NCBI GenBank assembly: GCA_963933095.1
Contig: CAWVSV010000016.1
Location: forward strand, 1-33,687
Source of the DNA: UBA1124 sp963933095
Lineage (GTDB): Bacteria > Pseudomonadota > Gammaproteobacteria > Pseudomonadales > Cellvibrionaceae
Direction of reading: 5' to 3'
Length of the DNA stretch: 33,687 bases
Position numbers and translations under genes: made by a program. Shown here one piece after another: positions 1-8,907 of this stretch. A model generated the notes under the pieces. The model had not been told where the DNA came from. It was given only the letters and a program-made list of their open reading frames with translations, and did not search any database. Each line of letters opens with the position of its first letter. The stretch's first letter is position 1.

Positions 1-257
1 CATCGCCCTGAATGAATGACTGGATTTGACTCTGCTCTGGCTCTGACTTCGGCCGGCACTCAAAGCCTGTCGGTACCGGTGCAGCGATTAGCGCTAAAAC
101 TCTAATATTCGCACCATAATTCGCACGAGTATGAGTACTGCTCGCCGCCTCTTTTAAGCCCACAGAGTCAAAGCCATTAAAGGTATGCGCACAGCATCGC
201 CCTGAATGAATGACTGGATTTGACTCTGCTCTGGCTCTGACTTCGGCCGACACTCAA
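1..257. repeat. 63-bp direct repeat pair (1-63 and 195-257)
   Basis: Two 63-bp copies lie 194 bp apart and differ at one base (g at 56, a at 250). Each begins catcgccctgaatgaatgac and ends in cactcaa. The left copy begins exactly at the window edge, so it may extend further or belong to a longer tandem array outside. The 131 bp between the copies show no convincing gene. The second copy ends 22 bp before the stop of the minus-strand transporter gene, so the repeat lies in its 3' flank. The function is unknown; a duplicated intergenic unit is the simplest reading. Confidence 0.85.
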
Positions 258-279
258 TAACTATATCAAACCGCTGCAT

Positions 280-1692
280 TTATGGCAGAACAACAAAGCA
301 CACTAACGCAATAACAACCGTGCCAATTAGATTTAAAATCACGCCCTGACGGGCCATCTGGCTGACTGTAATGTGGCCCGTGGAGTAGGCGATAGCATTA
401 GGTGCGGTCGCCACCGGAAGCATAAAAGCACAGCTGGCCGACAGAGCTGCAGGCAGCATTAATAAAGCAGGCTCTATGCCAGCCGCCAATGCCGTGGCTG
501 CCAATATCGGCATCAACAAAGTGGTGGTTGCGGTATTACTGGTGATTTCGGTAAGAAAAGTTACCGCGAGGCAAATACCGAGTAACAGCAGCAGCAGCGG
601 AATAGCCACTAAACCTCCGAGTAACTCGCCCAGCGCAGTACTGATGCCCGTTGCAACAAAGGCCTTAGCTAGCGCAATACCACCAGCAAATAGCAATAAT
701 ACCCCCCAGTGAATACTGCTGGCAGAAGGCCAATCGAGCAGCCGTCCCCCCCTGCCATCAGGCAGAACAAACAGTACTAATACCGCCGTTAATGCAACAG
801 AGGCATAGTTAGCGGTCTCTAACCCCAGCCATGTGCTCCAACCACCGAAGGGTTCCTTAAGTGTCATCCATGCCAGTGCGGTCAAGCCAAATACCCATAA
901 CACACGACGTTCCTCTGACCGCCAAGGGCCAGCTGTGTCAATATCCACATCAACCCCAACACCTTTCACCGACCGGCTCAACCACCACGCGACGGCAGGC
1001 AACAGCAGTGCCACTACCGGCAGCGCCCAGCCCATCCACTGACTAAAACTAATGTCAATGCCGGTATTCTCAGCATAGATCTTCATAAACACGACATTCG
1101 GCGGCGTACCAATAGGAGTGCCCATACCACCAATACTGGCCGCATAAGCGATACCCAACAGCAGCGGGAGCACCAAACGCTGGTCGTCTACACGAGTTAA
1201 AACCGCCAGTGCTACCGGCAGCAACATAAGGGTAGTGGCAGTATTGGAGATCCACATGCTCAAAAAAGCCGACGCCAACATAAAACCGAACACCAAGCGG
1301 CGCATGCTGCCGCGACCATCGCTTTTCGCGAAGACGTGTACCATACCTAGTGCAACGCGGCTGTGGGCACCGCTTTTTTCCATTGCTTTGGAAAGCATGG
1401 CCCCACCCATCAACAAAATGATCAGCGGACTGCCATAAGATTGAGCCACTTGGGTGCCATCGAGAATACCCAGCAGCGGAAATACACCCAGCGGTATCAG
1501 CGAGGTTGCGGGAATAGGTACCGGTTCGAACACCCACCAGATAGCACAAAGACAGGCCAGACCACCGGTCAACCAAGCCTCGCGCGACCAACCACAGTAG
1601 TGCATAGCTACTGCGACCAGAACTGCCAGTAACGGCCCCAACCACAGGCTAACATGACGCCAAGAGATGCCTTGAAACGTTGAATTCGACAT
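280..1692 (-). CDS. SLC13/DASS-family sodium:anion (dicarboxylate-type) symporter
   Basis: This is a 470-residue, very hydrophobic inner-membrane protein with about a dozen membrane segments. It is of the divalent anion:Na+ symporter family, whose members import di- or tricarboxylates or sulfate using the sodium gradient. Visible family marks are two SNTATT motifs, one in each half (WISNTATTLMLLP and ITSNTATTTLLMP), which form the cation and substrate sites in known members, and the GTPIGTPPN segment between them. Length is typical of bacterial family members. The ATG start at 1692 gives a short cytoplasmic N-terminus before the first helix. The substrate cannot be read from sequence; dicarboxylate is a guess from the family. 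It is separated by 386 bp from the upstream secreted binding-like protein on the same strand, so an operon is uncertain. Confidence 0.88.
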   Translation of the reverse strand: MSNSTFQGISWRHVSLWLGPLLAVLVAVAMHYCGWSREAWLTGGLACLCAIWWVFEPVPIPATSLIPLGVFPLLGILDGTQVAQSYGSPLIILLMGGAMLSKAMEKSGAHSRVALGMVHVFAKSDGRGSMRRLVFGFMLASAFLSMWISNTATTLMLLPVALAVLTRVDDQRLVLPLLLGIAYAASIGGMGTPIGTPPNVVFMKIYAENTGIDISFSQWMGWALPVVALLLPAVAWWLSRSVKGVGVDVDIDTAGPWRSEERRVLWVFGLTALAWMTLKEPFGGWSTWLGLETANYASVALTAVLVLFVLPDGRGGRLLDWPSASSIHWGVLLLFAGGIALAKAFVATGISTALGELLGGLVAIPLLLLLLGICLAVTFLTEITSNTATTTLLMPILAATALAAGIEPALLMLPAALSASCAFMLPVATAPNAIAYSTGHITVSQMARQGVILNLIGTVVIALVCFVVLP

Positions 1693-2078
1693 AATATTTA
1701 ACGACAGTATTGGCTTAGTAATTATTGGAGTACACGTGCGTTTGATAAAACTCTTTTATTAATTCGGGCTGACAGAGCTCAAGCCAATTATCGACCTAAC
1801 TAGAGGTAACACTCATTGGCAATAGCTCTACTCTAACCGACCTGATTATTGTAATTTTAATAGACTACGCTACAAAAAAGAAAAGCCCGTATTACCTATT
1901 GGATTCAGTTGACTGTGCGATATTTTCTGTAGTGAATGCCACCGCCGAGGGGAATTTAAACAGGCCTTACATCAAAGGCAGCAGATTCGCTATTGGAGGC
2001 CTCGAATGGCAACGCTGATGGGAATAATAACAAGGGGAGTAATAACAGAGGTCACATACTACCGGCGCCTTTTAAATA
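1693..2078. other. intergenic region, no gene seen
   Basis: This is a 386-bp AT-rich spacer between two minus-strand genes. The only long open frame here is on the plus strand, and it runs on into the antisense of the solute-binding-like gene, as expected of a shadow. I see no hairpin followed by a T tract. It presumably holds the promoter of the SLC13 gene, but I cannot point to a confident -35/-10 pair. Confidence 0.5.
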
Positions 2079-3050
2079 TCAGCGATTCACTATCTCCCAC
2101 TCATGCACAACGGGATTAAAGACTCCGGCCTCGACAAAAGCCTTTGTAAGCTTGCCCTCCGTTCGTAATTGCGCCAAGCCTTTTCCCAGCGCGTCAAACG
2201 CTGCGGCGCCACGCCGACTCGCTACCCAGTGGCGACTGCCCTGTAATGCTACTTTTATTCCAGGGATGGGTTCGAGAGCCAAACCGTTGAGTTTAAGGGT
2301 TAAGTCATCCGCCTCAGAAAAGGGGGCCAACATAAAATCGGCGCGCTCGCTGAAGACCATCTTGACCATCGCCGAATAACTGCCGTTGTGATAAAGGTAA
2401 GACAAACCCATCGCTTCCAAGGTGCGCCAATCAACGGTCCAGTTATTATTGGACACCGCCGACAACCGTTTAAGTTGATGCAAACTGGTGGTTTTAAGAG
2501 CCTTTTTATTGCCTACACTGGTGTAAAAGCCCGCTTCGTATTCGCCATCGCGAAACAGCGGCGCGCTCAGCAAGAGACCGTTCGGCACTACCGCTACATC
2601 TTCACGCCATACACTTGTACCACGAAGGTCAGCTTTACCTTCATTTAACAGTGCCAGCATACGCCGATAGTCACCCACCGGCTGCAGTTCAATGTCTCTT
2701 TTACAACCGCCAAGTACCAGCGCCTGATGCAGTAATATTAACTCTACCAGTACGCGACTAGCGCCCCCCCCAGAAAAATTTTCAATATCCAATGGTGAGC
2801 GACCGGCAAGATAGGCGTGGTACTGAGCCAGAACATCAGGCGGCACCAAAACAACCAGAGGCAGGGTAACGCTGTTAAGTTCAGCAGCTTCGCCCCGGAG
2901 ATCGGTGGCTGCAGTAACTTGCGCGATAAGGAGAATAGAAAAAAGTACTGTACATAGCAGACTCACGCTACCGCGAAGGTAGCGCAAAAAGAGCCTACTG
3001 CAAGCATTGATACAATGATCATGCACGCAAAATACCATTTTTAAGAGCAA
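2079..3050 (-). CDS. secreted type-2 periplasmic-binding-like protein (SBP_bac_3-like)
   Basis: This is a protein of up to 323 residues with an N-terminal basic stretch and a hydrophobic segment (about residues 28-47, ending VTAA), consistent with export to the periplasm. The rest has the look of the bilobed family-3 solute-binding fold: an early strand (LPLVVLVPP), a hinge-like middle with ADLRGTSVWRED, and a C-terminal SRHWVASRRG plus amphipathic helix (FDALGKGLAQLRTEGKLTKAFVEAGV). That last helix pattern is typical of these proteins. No permease or ATPase gene is adjacent, so it may be an orphan binding or sensory protein rather than part of an ABC importer. The start is unsure: a TTG at 3050 opens the longest frame, while an ATG lies four codons further in at 3038; neither has a clear ribosome binding site. 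The ligand is unknown. Confidence 0.6.
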   Translation of the reverse strand: MLLKMVFCVHDHCINACSRLFLRYLRGSVSLLCTVLFSILLIAQVTAATDLRGEAAELNSVTLPLVVLVPPDVLAQYHAYLAGRSPLDIENFSGGGASRVLVELILLHQALVLGGCKRDIELQPVGDYRRMLALLNEGKADLRGTSVWREDVAVVPNGLLLSAPLFRDGEYEAGFYTSVGNKKALKTTSLHQLKRLSAVSNNNWTVDWRTLEAMGLSYLYHNGSYSAMVKMVFSERADFMLAPFSEADDLTLKLNGLALEPIPGIKVALQGSRHWVASRRGAAAFDALGKGLAQLRTEGKLTKAFVEAGVFNPVVHEWEIVNR

Positions 3051-3133
3051 TTACACATCACTTACATTAACGCCCGTAAAGGGGTACCGTGAAAATTTTA
3101 TAGTCGCATTATAACGACCCTTTTGTATATAAA

Positions 3134-4231
3134 CTAGTCAGCTAATATCTCGCGCAAAGCCGCAACCAAAATCTGCATTTCGGCATCTGTGCCAATGGTA
3201 ATACGAAGGTAATCATTAAGGCGCGGTTTATTAAAAAAGCGCACAATAATATTGCGCTGACGCAACTGCTGAAAAAGGGCTTCCGCCGCCATGCCGGTGG
3301 GTTTGGCCATAACAAAATTCGCCTGCGAAGGCAGTACTTCAAAACCCAATTTTTCCAGCTCAGTCACAGTCCAGCGGCGAGTGCTGACAATTTTGTCACA
3401 GCAGTTGCGGAAATAGCCGACATCTTTAAATGCGGCTACACCAGCCGCTTCGGTAAGGCGATCAACGGGGTAGGAATTAAAAGAGTCTTTTACCCGAATC
3501 AAACCGTCTATTAACTCTTTTGAACCGATAGCAAAACCCAGCCGAGTACCCGCCAGCGCGCGCGACTTAGACAACGTTTGCACCACTAATAAGTTTGGAT
3601 AGCGATTAACCAATGCCACGGCCGACTCGCCACCAAAATCGATATAAGCCTCATCCACCAACACCACTGTATCGGGGTTGCTTTGTAGTAGCACCTCTAT
3701 TTCAACCAAGGGTTTGCCAATACTAGTAGGCGCATTAGGATTAGGAAATATAATGCCGCCATTAGCTTGCCGGTACTGACTAAAATCGATGGCAAACTTC
3801 TCATCCAGTGGCAACTGAACGGAGTCCACTCGATAGAGGTTGCAGTACACCGGATAAAAACTATAGCTAATATCGGGGAACAACAAAGGTTCTTCACGGC
3901 CGCTAAAAAACGCTTGGAACGCATGAGCCAGCACTTCATCGGAGCCATTACCGACAAATACATTATCCATACTAAGCTCACCTGCCGCTGCGCAATAGTA
4001 GTCCGCTATGGTTGTGCGCAGAAGTTTGGAGGTGGGATCAGGGTAAAAACGCAACTCATCGATCGCATGTAACGAGTAAACCTCGGCCACGCGGGGCGAA
4101 GGCGGATAGGGGTTTTCGTTGGTGTTTAGCTTGACGAGATTACTGACATTTGGCTGTTCGCCCGGAACATAGGGCTCTAGCTCAGCCACCAGAGGGCTCC
4201 AGAATTTGGACGAGGTTGTTGCTGTCAGCAT
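3134..4231 (-). CDS. hisC: histidinol-phosphate aminotransferase HisC
   Basis: This PLP enzyme transaminates imidazole-acetol phosphate with glutamate to give L-histidinol phosphate, the seventh step of histidine synthesis, in the cytosol. The 365-residue length fits the family. Visible marks are the N-terminal LNTNENPYPPSP, the GNGSDE phosphate-site motif near residue 95, NPNAPTS near 164, the DEAYIDF motif near 193, and the PLP lysine in TLSKSRALAGTRLG (Lys222). The C-terminal FFNKPRLNDYLRITIGT matches HisC. The ATG at 4231 is preceded by gagag at suitable distance. The gene stands alone; no other his gene is adjacent, so it is outside a his operon here. Related aminotransferases can share this fold, but the motif set favours HisC. 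Confidence 0.92.
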   Translation of the reverse strand: MLTATTSSKFWSPLVAELEPYVPGEQPNVSNLVKLNTNENPYPPSPRVAEVYSLHAIDELRFYPDPTSKLLRTTIADYYCAAAGELSMDNVFVGNGSDEVLAHAFQAFFSGREEPLLFPDISYSFYPVYCNLYRVDSVQLPLDEKFAIDFSQYRQANGGIIFPNPNAPTSIGKPLVEIEVLLQSNPDTVVLVDEAYIDFGGESAVALVNRYPNLLVVQTLSKSRALAGTRLGFAIGSKELIDGLIRVKDSFNSYPVDRLTEAAGVAAFKDVGYFRNCCDKIVSTRRWTVTELEKLGFEVLPSQANFVMAKPTGMAAEALFQQLRQRNIIVRFFNKPRLNDYLRITIGTDAEMQILVAALREILAD

Positions 4232-4672
4232 GATGGCACTCTCTGATTATCGGAAAAGTAAACCATTATACCCATGTTCGCCAATCTAACATGTTGCAAC
4301 TGTCAAAAACTACTTATCGCCCTACTCGCTCCAATATGGGCGTCGTAGGCATACTATTAAAAATAGATATTCATCACCAAGCCCAGCGTGTCTAAAAAAG
4401 ATCGCCGAGTTCAACAATTCAGTTAACCCTCTCAATAATTCAAAGCGCTAGCGCGGGGGACGTATTTTACCGCCCAGCTCGGCTGGCCGAGCCGAGCTGG
4501 CCTAATAGCGGCATAGGCTTTATAAGGTCTGTAAAGAATAACGGCCCAATGTGAGTTTTTAGACGAGAGACCCCAAGGTCATTTATCTCCGTAGCTATGT
4601 GCTAGAATTTTAAATAATGCTAAAACAATCTCTAATCGAGAGCTACCCACTTCTAAACATGAGAGTCACGCT
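4232..4672. other. divergent intergenic region hisC/ppa with a strong palindrome
   Basis: This 441-bp region separates divergent hisC and ppa and must hold both promoters. It contains a 10-bp perfect inverted repeat, CCAGCTCGGC at 4474-4483 and GCCGAGCTGG at 4491-4500, with a 7-nt spacer, and a smaller palindrome GCGCTAGCGC at 4445-4454. No T tract follows the large repeat on either strand, so it does not look like a terminator; an operator or a leader hairpin is possible. A TAGAAT hexamer at 4603-4608 is a candidate -10 for ppa, without a good -35. No gene is seen. Confidence 0.55.
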
Positions 4673-5206
4673 ATGAGCTTGGGCCAGGTATCTGCCGGCA
4701 AGAACCTACCGGATGAGATTAACGTCATCATCGAGATCTCAATGAACGGTGATCCAATTAAGTATGAAGTAGACAAAAGCACTGGTGCCATATTTGTTGA
4801 CCGCATGCTGGGTACTGCTATGCACTATCCGTGTAACTACGGCTACGTTAACAACACACTCTGTGGTGACGGCGACCCAGTCGACGTACTGGTCATTATG
4901 CCGCTGCCACTGATTCCTGGCGCCGTTATTAAATGCCGCCCAGTTGGCGTACTGAAAATGACCGATGAAGGCGGTGAAGATGCCAAAGTTTTGGCCGTAC
5001 CGGTCGACAAAGTTACGCCTTTGTACCGCGATGTAAAAACTGTACATGACCTTCCACCACAGACTCTGGATCAAATATCTCACTTCTTTGAACACTACAA
5101 AGATCTTGAACTGGGCAAGTGGGTTAAAATCGATGGCTGGGAGGGTACCGACGCGGCTCGCCAAGAAATATTGGATTCTGTTGAGAACTTTAATAAAGCT
5201 AAGTAA
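4673..5206 (+). CDS. ppa: inorganic pyrophosphatase
   Basis: A soluble family I pyrophosphatase of 177 residues, almost the same length as the 176-residue E. coli enzyme. It hydrolyses the pyrophosphate released by polymerases and synthetases and so drives biosynthesis forward. The sequence runs in register with E. coli Ppa: DPIKYEVDKSTGAIFVDR, YPCNYGYV, the metal-binding signature DGDPVDVLV near residue 64, KCRPVGVLKMTDEGGEDAKVLAVP, and the C-terminal HFFEHYKDLELGKWVKIDGW. The ATG at 4673 follows gagag and gives the usual MSL start. A terminator sits directly downstream, so it is probably a single-gene transcript. Confidence 0.97.
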   Translation: MSLGQVSAGKNLPDEINVIIEISMNGDPIKYEVDKSTGAIFVDRMLGTAMHYPCNYGYVNNTLCGDGDPVDVLVIMPLPLIPGAVIKCRPVGVLKMTDEGGEDAKVLAVPVDKVTPLYRDVKTVHDLPPQTLDQISHFFEHYKDLELGKWVKIDGWEGTDAARQEILDSVENFNKAK

Positions 5207-5230
5207 TTTTACTCGCCTGAGTTCAATGTA

Positions 5231-5268
5231 AAAAAGGCCATGCCAGAAAAATACAGCATGGCTTTTTA
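5231..5268 (+). terminator. Rho-independent terminator after ppa
   Basis: GCCATGC (5237-5243) pairs with GCATGGC (5256-5262) around a 12-nt loop and is followed by TTTTTATTT. The stem is flanked by A5 on the left and T5 on the right, so it could also act on transcripts from the other strand. It lies 25 bp after the ppa stop codon. Confidence 0.85.
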
Positions 5269-5514
5269 TTTACCGGGACGTAATAGCCGTTTTTTCTGCA
5301 AAAACCTGCATTCCCACCAACGACATACAGGCATACGAATGCCCTGCAGGACAAGAAATTCGTGAACGGACTTGGCGGCCATAGATCAGAATACACTTCC
5401 ACGGGGAGACATCTTATTAGGGTAATGCATCACTACACAGATGTAGCTTATTAAGATAACGAAGGAGCAGTTATTAAGACACAAGCTCTAGTGTTATAAC
5501 AGTCTTGCAACCGC
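5269..5514. other. intergenic, nothing recognised
   Basis: Together with the terminator just before it, this is a gene-free stretch of about 308 bp between convergent ppa and the 268-aa gene. No hairpin with a T tract, no repeat and no open frame with a plausible start was seen. Confidence 0.5.
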
Positions 5515-6321
5515 TCAAGGCACCAGCGAAATTTTAGAAATATCCGGCCTAAGTGGTGAACGTTCGTCCTTTAACTGGCCCATATCGCTGCCGACCGGCG
5601 CCATCTCGATACCGCCGATATCCACGTTAACTGGCTCGACCAGGGGCTTTTCATCGTCGTGCAGTAAATCTTCACCCGTGGCCGCCAGCTCGTAGTGCCC
5701 TAAATCCAGATCCACATGCACCTCTTTAACCCTTTCGCTGGCATCGAGAAGATCGCCACCTCCGACCCGTAAACTCATAGCGCTGGTATCGACACTAACC
5801 GGAGTAACGCGATGGCGCTCACTTGCAGTCAATACATCGGCGCCAGCCGCCGCTATAGTCAAAACATTCTCCGCGACAGCGCGCTCGTTTGGGGCAGCGA
5901 TTGGATTTTCTTTGTTGACGGTTGGCACAGGGGCTAGCTGGCTCTCAGCTGACGCAAGACGCTCAGACATCGACATCGGCTTGTTCGCCGTTGTGGTTGC
6001 CGGCCGTTCAGCGCGGCGCTTAGCCTGCGCAGCCAAACGATTAGTACGAACGGCCTCTGTGTCGGGCTTTACTACTGCAGCGGATGCGCTAGAGACTCGA
6101 ATTTGCACCTTAATACCGGCTCTAGCCAACACAGCTTGATACTTTTTAGCGCCAACTTGATCTAGATTGCGCTTCAAGGGCACGGCTGCGCCGCTGAAAA
6201 GCGCATCAATTTTAGCGGCATCGACCTTGAACAATTGTATCAAGCGCGGTTTCACCTCGACCAAGGTGTTACCTGGCTGGAGCTGACCGAGGAAGATAAT
6301 ATCGAAGTTAACGTCACTCAT
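5515..6321 (-). CDS. uncharacterised repeat protein with N-terminal small alpha/beta domain
   Basis: I do not recognise a named function. The 268-residue product has three parts. Residues 1-78 form a compact domain (DIIFLGQLQPG, LIQLFKVDAAKIDALFSG, RNLDQVGAKKYQAVLARAGIKVQI). I recall this pattern from other gammaproteobacterial proteins of unknown role. Residues 79-155 are a low-complexity, Ala/Thr/Arg-rich linker. Residues 160-268 hold four tandem repeats of about 24-29 residues beginning at about 160, 188, 216 and 244, with the pattern G-x-D-L-L-x-x-x-E-R-x-x-x-V-x-V-D-x-x-x-M-x-L. There is no signal peptide or membrane segment, so it is probably cytoplasmic. The ATG at 6321 is the natural start. 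It is divergent from the 77-aa gene and convergent with ppa. Confidence 0.75.
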   Translation of the reverse strand: MSDVNFDIIFLGQLQPGNTLVEVKPRLIQLFKVDAAKIDALFSGAAVPLKRNLDQVGAKKYQAVLARAGIKVQIRVSSASAAVVKPDTEAVRTNRLAAQAKRRAERPATTTANKPMSMSERLASAESQLAPVPTVNKENPIAAPNERAVAENVLTIAAAGADVLTASERHRVTPVSVDTSAMSLRVGGGDLLDASERVKEVHVDLDLGHYELAATGEDLLHDDEKPLVEPVNVDIGGIEMAPVGSDMGQLKDERSPLRPDISKISLVP

Positions 6322-6542
6322 GATCTCAACCGCCCAAAACCCTATGTTATTCGATCATAGCACCGCCCTGCTAATAAGAGGTATATGTATAACGAATGTG
6401 TATATCAATAATAGCCACTTATTACTATTTGCAGGGTTAACGAACGTTTAAACACCGAATTACTGTCTTGGTCGGTTTTTAATGGCAATAAAGAATAGAG
6501 CAACCATACTGCTAATACTCATTGTTCAGGGAGAATAGATTT

Positions 6543-6776
6543 ATGAGTAACAATATTAAAAGCGCATACACATCTGTAACCTTTAAAAATGTAGAGCGGG
6601 ACATCACATTTTTACAACAACGATTGGAACTGATGCAACGCCAAAGCAAACAGAATAGAGTCCTGCTAGAAACCTACCGCAACATGCTCGACTGCCGTCT
6701 CAAAGTGCGTGCGTTGCTGACAAAAAAATACAGTAATATGAAAAGCACCGGCGCTACCGCTTTCGTGACCAGCTAA
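6543..6776 (+). CDS. small 77-residue helical protein, unknown function
   Basis: Unrecognised. The ATG at 6543 is preferred over the in-frame TTG at 6522 because AGGGAG (6528-6533) sits 9 nt upstream of the ATG and would be inside the longer version. The product is strongly charged and probably a single long helix pair: VERDITFLQQRLELMQRQSKQNRVLLETYRNMLDCRLKVRALL shows heptad-like spacing of Leu/Met/Val. There is no signal peptide. Its stop overlaps the stop of convergent cysE by a few bases. A short coiled-coil protein is the most that can be said. Confidence 0.55.
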   Translation: MSNNIKSAYTSVTFKNVERDITFLQQRLELMQRQSKQNRVLLETYRNMLDCRLKVRALLTKKYSNMKSTGATAFVTS

Positions 6777-7552
6777 CCCCCCAACTGATGATTCATGTCC
6801 AGGGCTGGTGCTGCAACTCCTGGCGCCCCGACAACCCTTGCTGGGACGCCCGCTACAGTAGTGTGTGCTGCAACGGTTTCTAGTACCACACTCCCAGCGC
6901 CCACTTTAGCGCCTTCACCCACTTCAATATTGCCGAGAATTTTGGCACCGGCACTAATCAATACACCGCTGCCTATTTTCGGGTGACGATCCCCCTGCGA
7001 GCAACCACTACCGCCGAGCGTTACCGCGTGTAGCATAGAGACATCATTGCCTATAACGACCGTTTCACCAATCACCACGCCAGTAGCATGATCAATCATG
7101 ATGCCGGTGCCAACGCAGGCGCCAGGATGGATATCAACACCAAATATCTGCGATATTTGATTCTGTAAATACAGCGCCAGTGCTTCTCTGCCTTGACGCC
7201 ACAACCAGTGACTAAAACGATAAGCCTGCAGAGCGTGGTAGCCCTTAAAATATAAAAATGGCATAGAATATTGATCACAGGCTGGATCGCGCTCTTTATG
7301 AGCCTCGGCATCGCGTAACATAGCCATAGCAATATTAGGCTCTGCGACTAAACACTGCTCAAACACTTCAAATAACTGCAGTGCAGGCAACGCCTCCGAG
7401 TCGAGCTTATTGGCGAGATGGTAGCTAATAGCTTGCTCAAAACTCTGGTGATTTAAAATAGTGGCATGATAAAAACTGGCCAGTACTGGCTCGGCTCGCC
7501 CAGCAATTTCAGCTTCGTCACGCATGGTCTGCCATATCAGTTTAGCGTTCAC
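6773..7552 (-). CDS. cysE: serine O-acetyltransferase CysE
   Basis: CysE transfers acetyl from acetyl-CoA to L-serine, giving O-acetylserine, the first committed step of cysteine synthesis, in the cytosol. The 259 residues comprise the helical N-terminal SATase domain (about 1-135) and a C-terminal left-handed beta helix of hexapeptide repeats (about 140-245). Visible catalytic context is DIHPGACVGTGIMIDHATG, with Asp140 and His155, and GDRHPKIGSGVLISAGAKILGNI, followed by HTTVAGVPARVVG. The length is near that of the E. coli enzyme (273). Its start overlaps the end of the upstream MFS gene by 11 bp, so it is translationally linked to that gene rather than to sulfur genes. Confidence 0.94.
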   Translation of the reverse strand: MNAKLIWQTMRDEAEIAGRAEPVLASFYHATILNHQSFEQAISYHLANKLDSEALPALQLFEVFEQCLVAEPNIAMAMLRDAEAHKERDPACDQYSMPFLYFKGYHALQAYRFSHWLWRQGREALALYLQNQISQIFGVDIHPGACVGTGIMIDHATGVVIGETVVIGNDVSMLHAVTLGGSGCSQGDRHPKIGSGVLISAGAKILGNIEVGEGAKVGAGSVVLETVAAHTTVAGVPARVVGAPGVAAPALDMNHQLGG

Positions 7553-8894
7553 AAAAAGACTCTCTTACGCGAAAAAAGCGCACACACAAACGCTGCCAGT
7601 ATTCTGCTACAGCCAGCAGCATTGACGCTAATATCAGTAAATTAAACAGGGCGCTAACACCAAATAACTCTGCAATAGAAAAATCCCATAGGCCCAAGAA
7701 TACGGCACTAATAAGCGCTGCGGCAATCATAAACAGCGCATTAACAAAGTTATTAGCCCCTATAACCTGCGCTCGACTTGCGGCGCAAGTGCGGGTCTGT
7801 AACAGCGCCGTTAAAGGTACAATAAATAAGCCCCCCACCGCGCCAAGCAAAGTAAAATCAAGCAGTACCCGCAGCCCTGCAAAACGCGTCAACAACAACT
7901 GTATATCGATCAACTCAGCATTAGGTAGCAGCGGATAAACGAGCTGATAGCTACTAGCTGCCCAATACAAGTCACACCCCACCAGCGTTATTAACACCCC
8001 ACCCAATGGCACCAAGCCAGGCTCCACTCGACCGCGACTCAGCCTACTGGTGAGCGCCGCGCCGGCGCAAGTCCCCATTAAAAAAAAGACTAAAAACAGC
8101 GGCACCAGCGGCGGTGCGCCACCCAGAACCGAGCGCACCAAATTGGGTAATTGGGTCAAATAAACTGAGCCGAGAAACCAATACCAAGAGATGCCAATAA
8201 TCGACCAAAAAACCATACGATTTTCACAGGCATGCGCAAAACAGCGACGATATTGGCGCAGTGGATTGAATACCAAACGCAGTTCCGGCGACGCCGCTTC
8301 AGCTGCGGGGATCGCGCGGCTAGACCAGTAGCCCAGCAGCGCAATGATGACACCAACGGCAGCCACCGCAACCGTGCCTGCAGGCATCTGCGCGGCGATA
8401 CTGCCGCCAATCAAACCCATAAATACAGCCAGTGACGTACCTGCATGCAGCAAACTATTCGCCGCCACTAATTTATCTTCGGTAATGTGCTGCGGTAAAA
8501 TAGCGTATTTCAATGGGCTAAAACAGGCCGACTGCACCCCCATACAAAACAGCGCTAGCAACATTAACCACGCATTGCCTAGCCAAAAAGCCGCAGCGGC
8601 AGCCACCATAATGCACAATTCGGCCAATTTTAACCCGCGCATTAGACCGGACTTTTCATATTTATCGGCAAACTGTGCGGCAAATGCAGCGAAAACGAGA
8701 AAAGGCAGGATTAAGGTCGCCGCAACCAAATTATTGACCACGTTGACCGACAACTGAGCCAGTTCAAGGTTTTTATAGGTGAACATAATCAACAGCGAAC
8801 TTTTAAAGAAATTATCATTAAACGCACCACCCCACTGCGTTAGAAATAAAGGCGCGAAACGACGACTGCACATTAAAGGCGATGGGTTTACCAT
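7542..8894 (-). CDS. MFS transporter, LplT/Aas-like lysophospholipid flippase
   Basis: This is a 450-residue, 12-helix major facilitator. The N-terminus (RRFAPLFLTQWGGAFNDNFFKSSLLIMFTY) carries the GAFNDNFFK pattern typical of LplT and of the MFS half of Aas fusions. In known members it moves 2-acyl lysophospholipids across the inner membrane for reacylation. No acyltransferase or acyl-ACP synthetase domain is attached, and none is encoded next door; the neighbours are an M15 peptidase 13 bp upstream and cysE overlapping downstream. Substrate assignment rests on family resemblance. The ATG at 8894 gives the expected short N-terminus. Confidence 0.8.
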   Translation of the reverse strand: MVNPSPLMCSRRFAPLFLTQWGGAFNDNFFKSSLLIMFTYKNLELAQLSVNVVNNLVAATLILPFLVFAAFAAQFADKYEKSGLMRGLKLAELCIMVAAAAAFWLGNAWLMLLALFCMGVQSACFSPLKYAILPQHITEDKLVAANSLLHAGTSLAVFMGLIGGSIAAQMPAGTVAVAAVGVIIALLGYWSSRAIPAAEAASPELRLVFNPLRQYRRCFAHACENRMVFWSIIGISWYWFLGSVYLTQLPNLVRSVLGGAPPLVPLFLVFFLMGTCAGAALTSRLSRGRVEPGLVPLGGVLITLVGCDLYWAASSYQLVYPLLPNAELIDIQLLLTRFAGLRVLLDFTLLGAVGGLFIVPLTALLQTRTCAASRAQVIGANNFVNALFMIAAALISAVFLGLWDFSIAELFGVSALFNLLILASMLLAVAEYWQRLCVRFFRVRESFCER

Positions 8895-8907
8895 AAAATT
8901 TTTCGAT

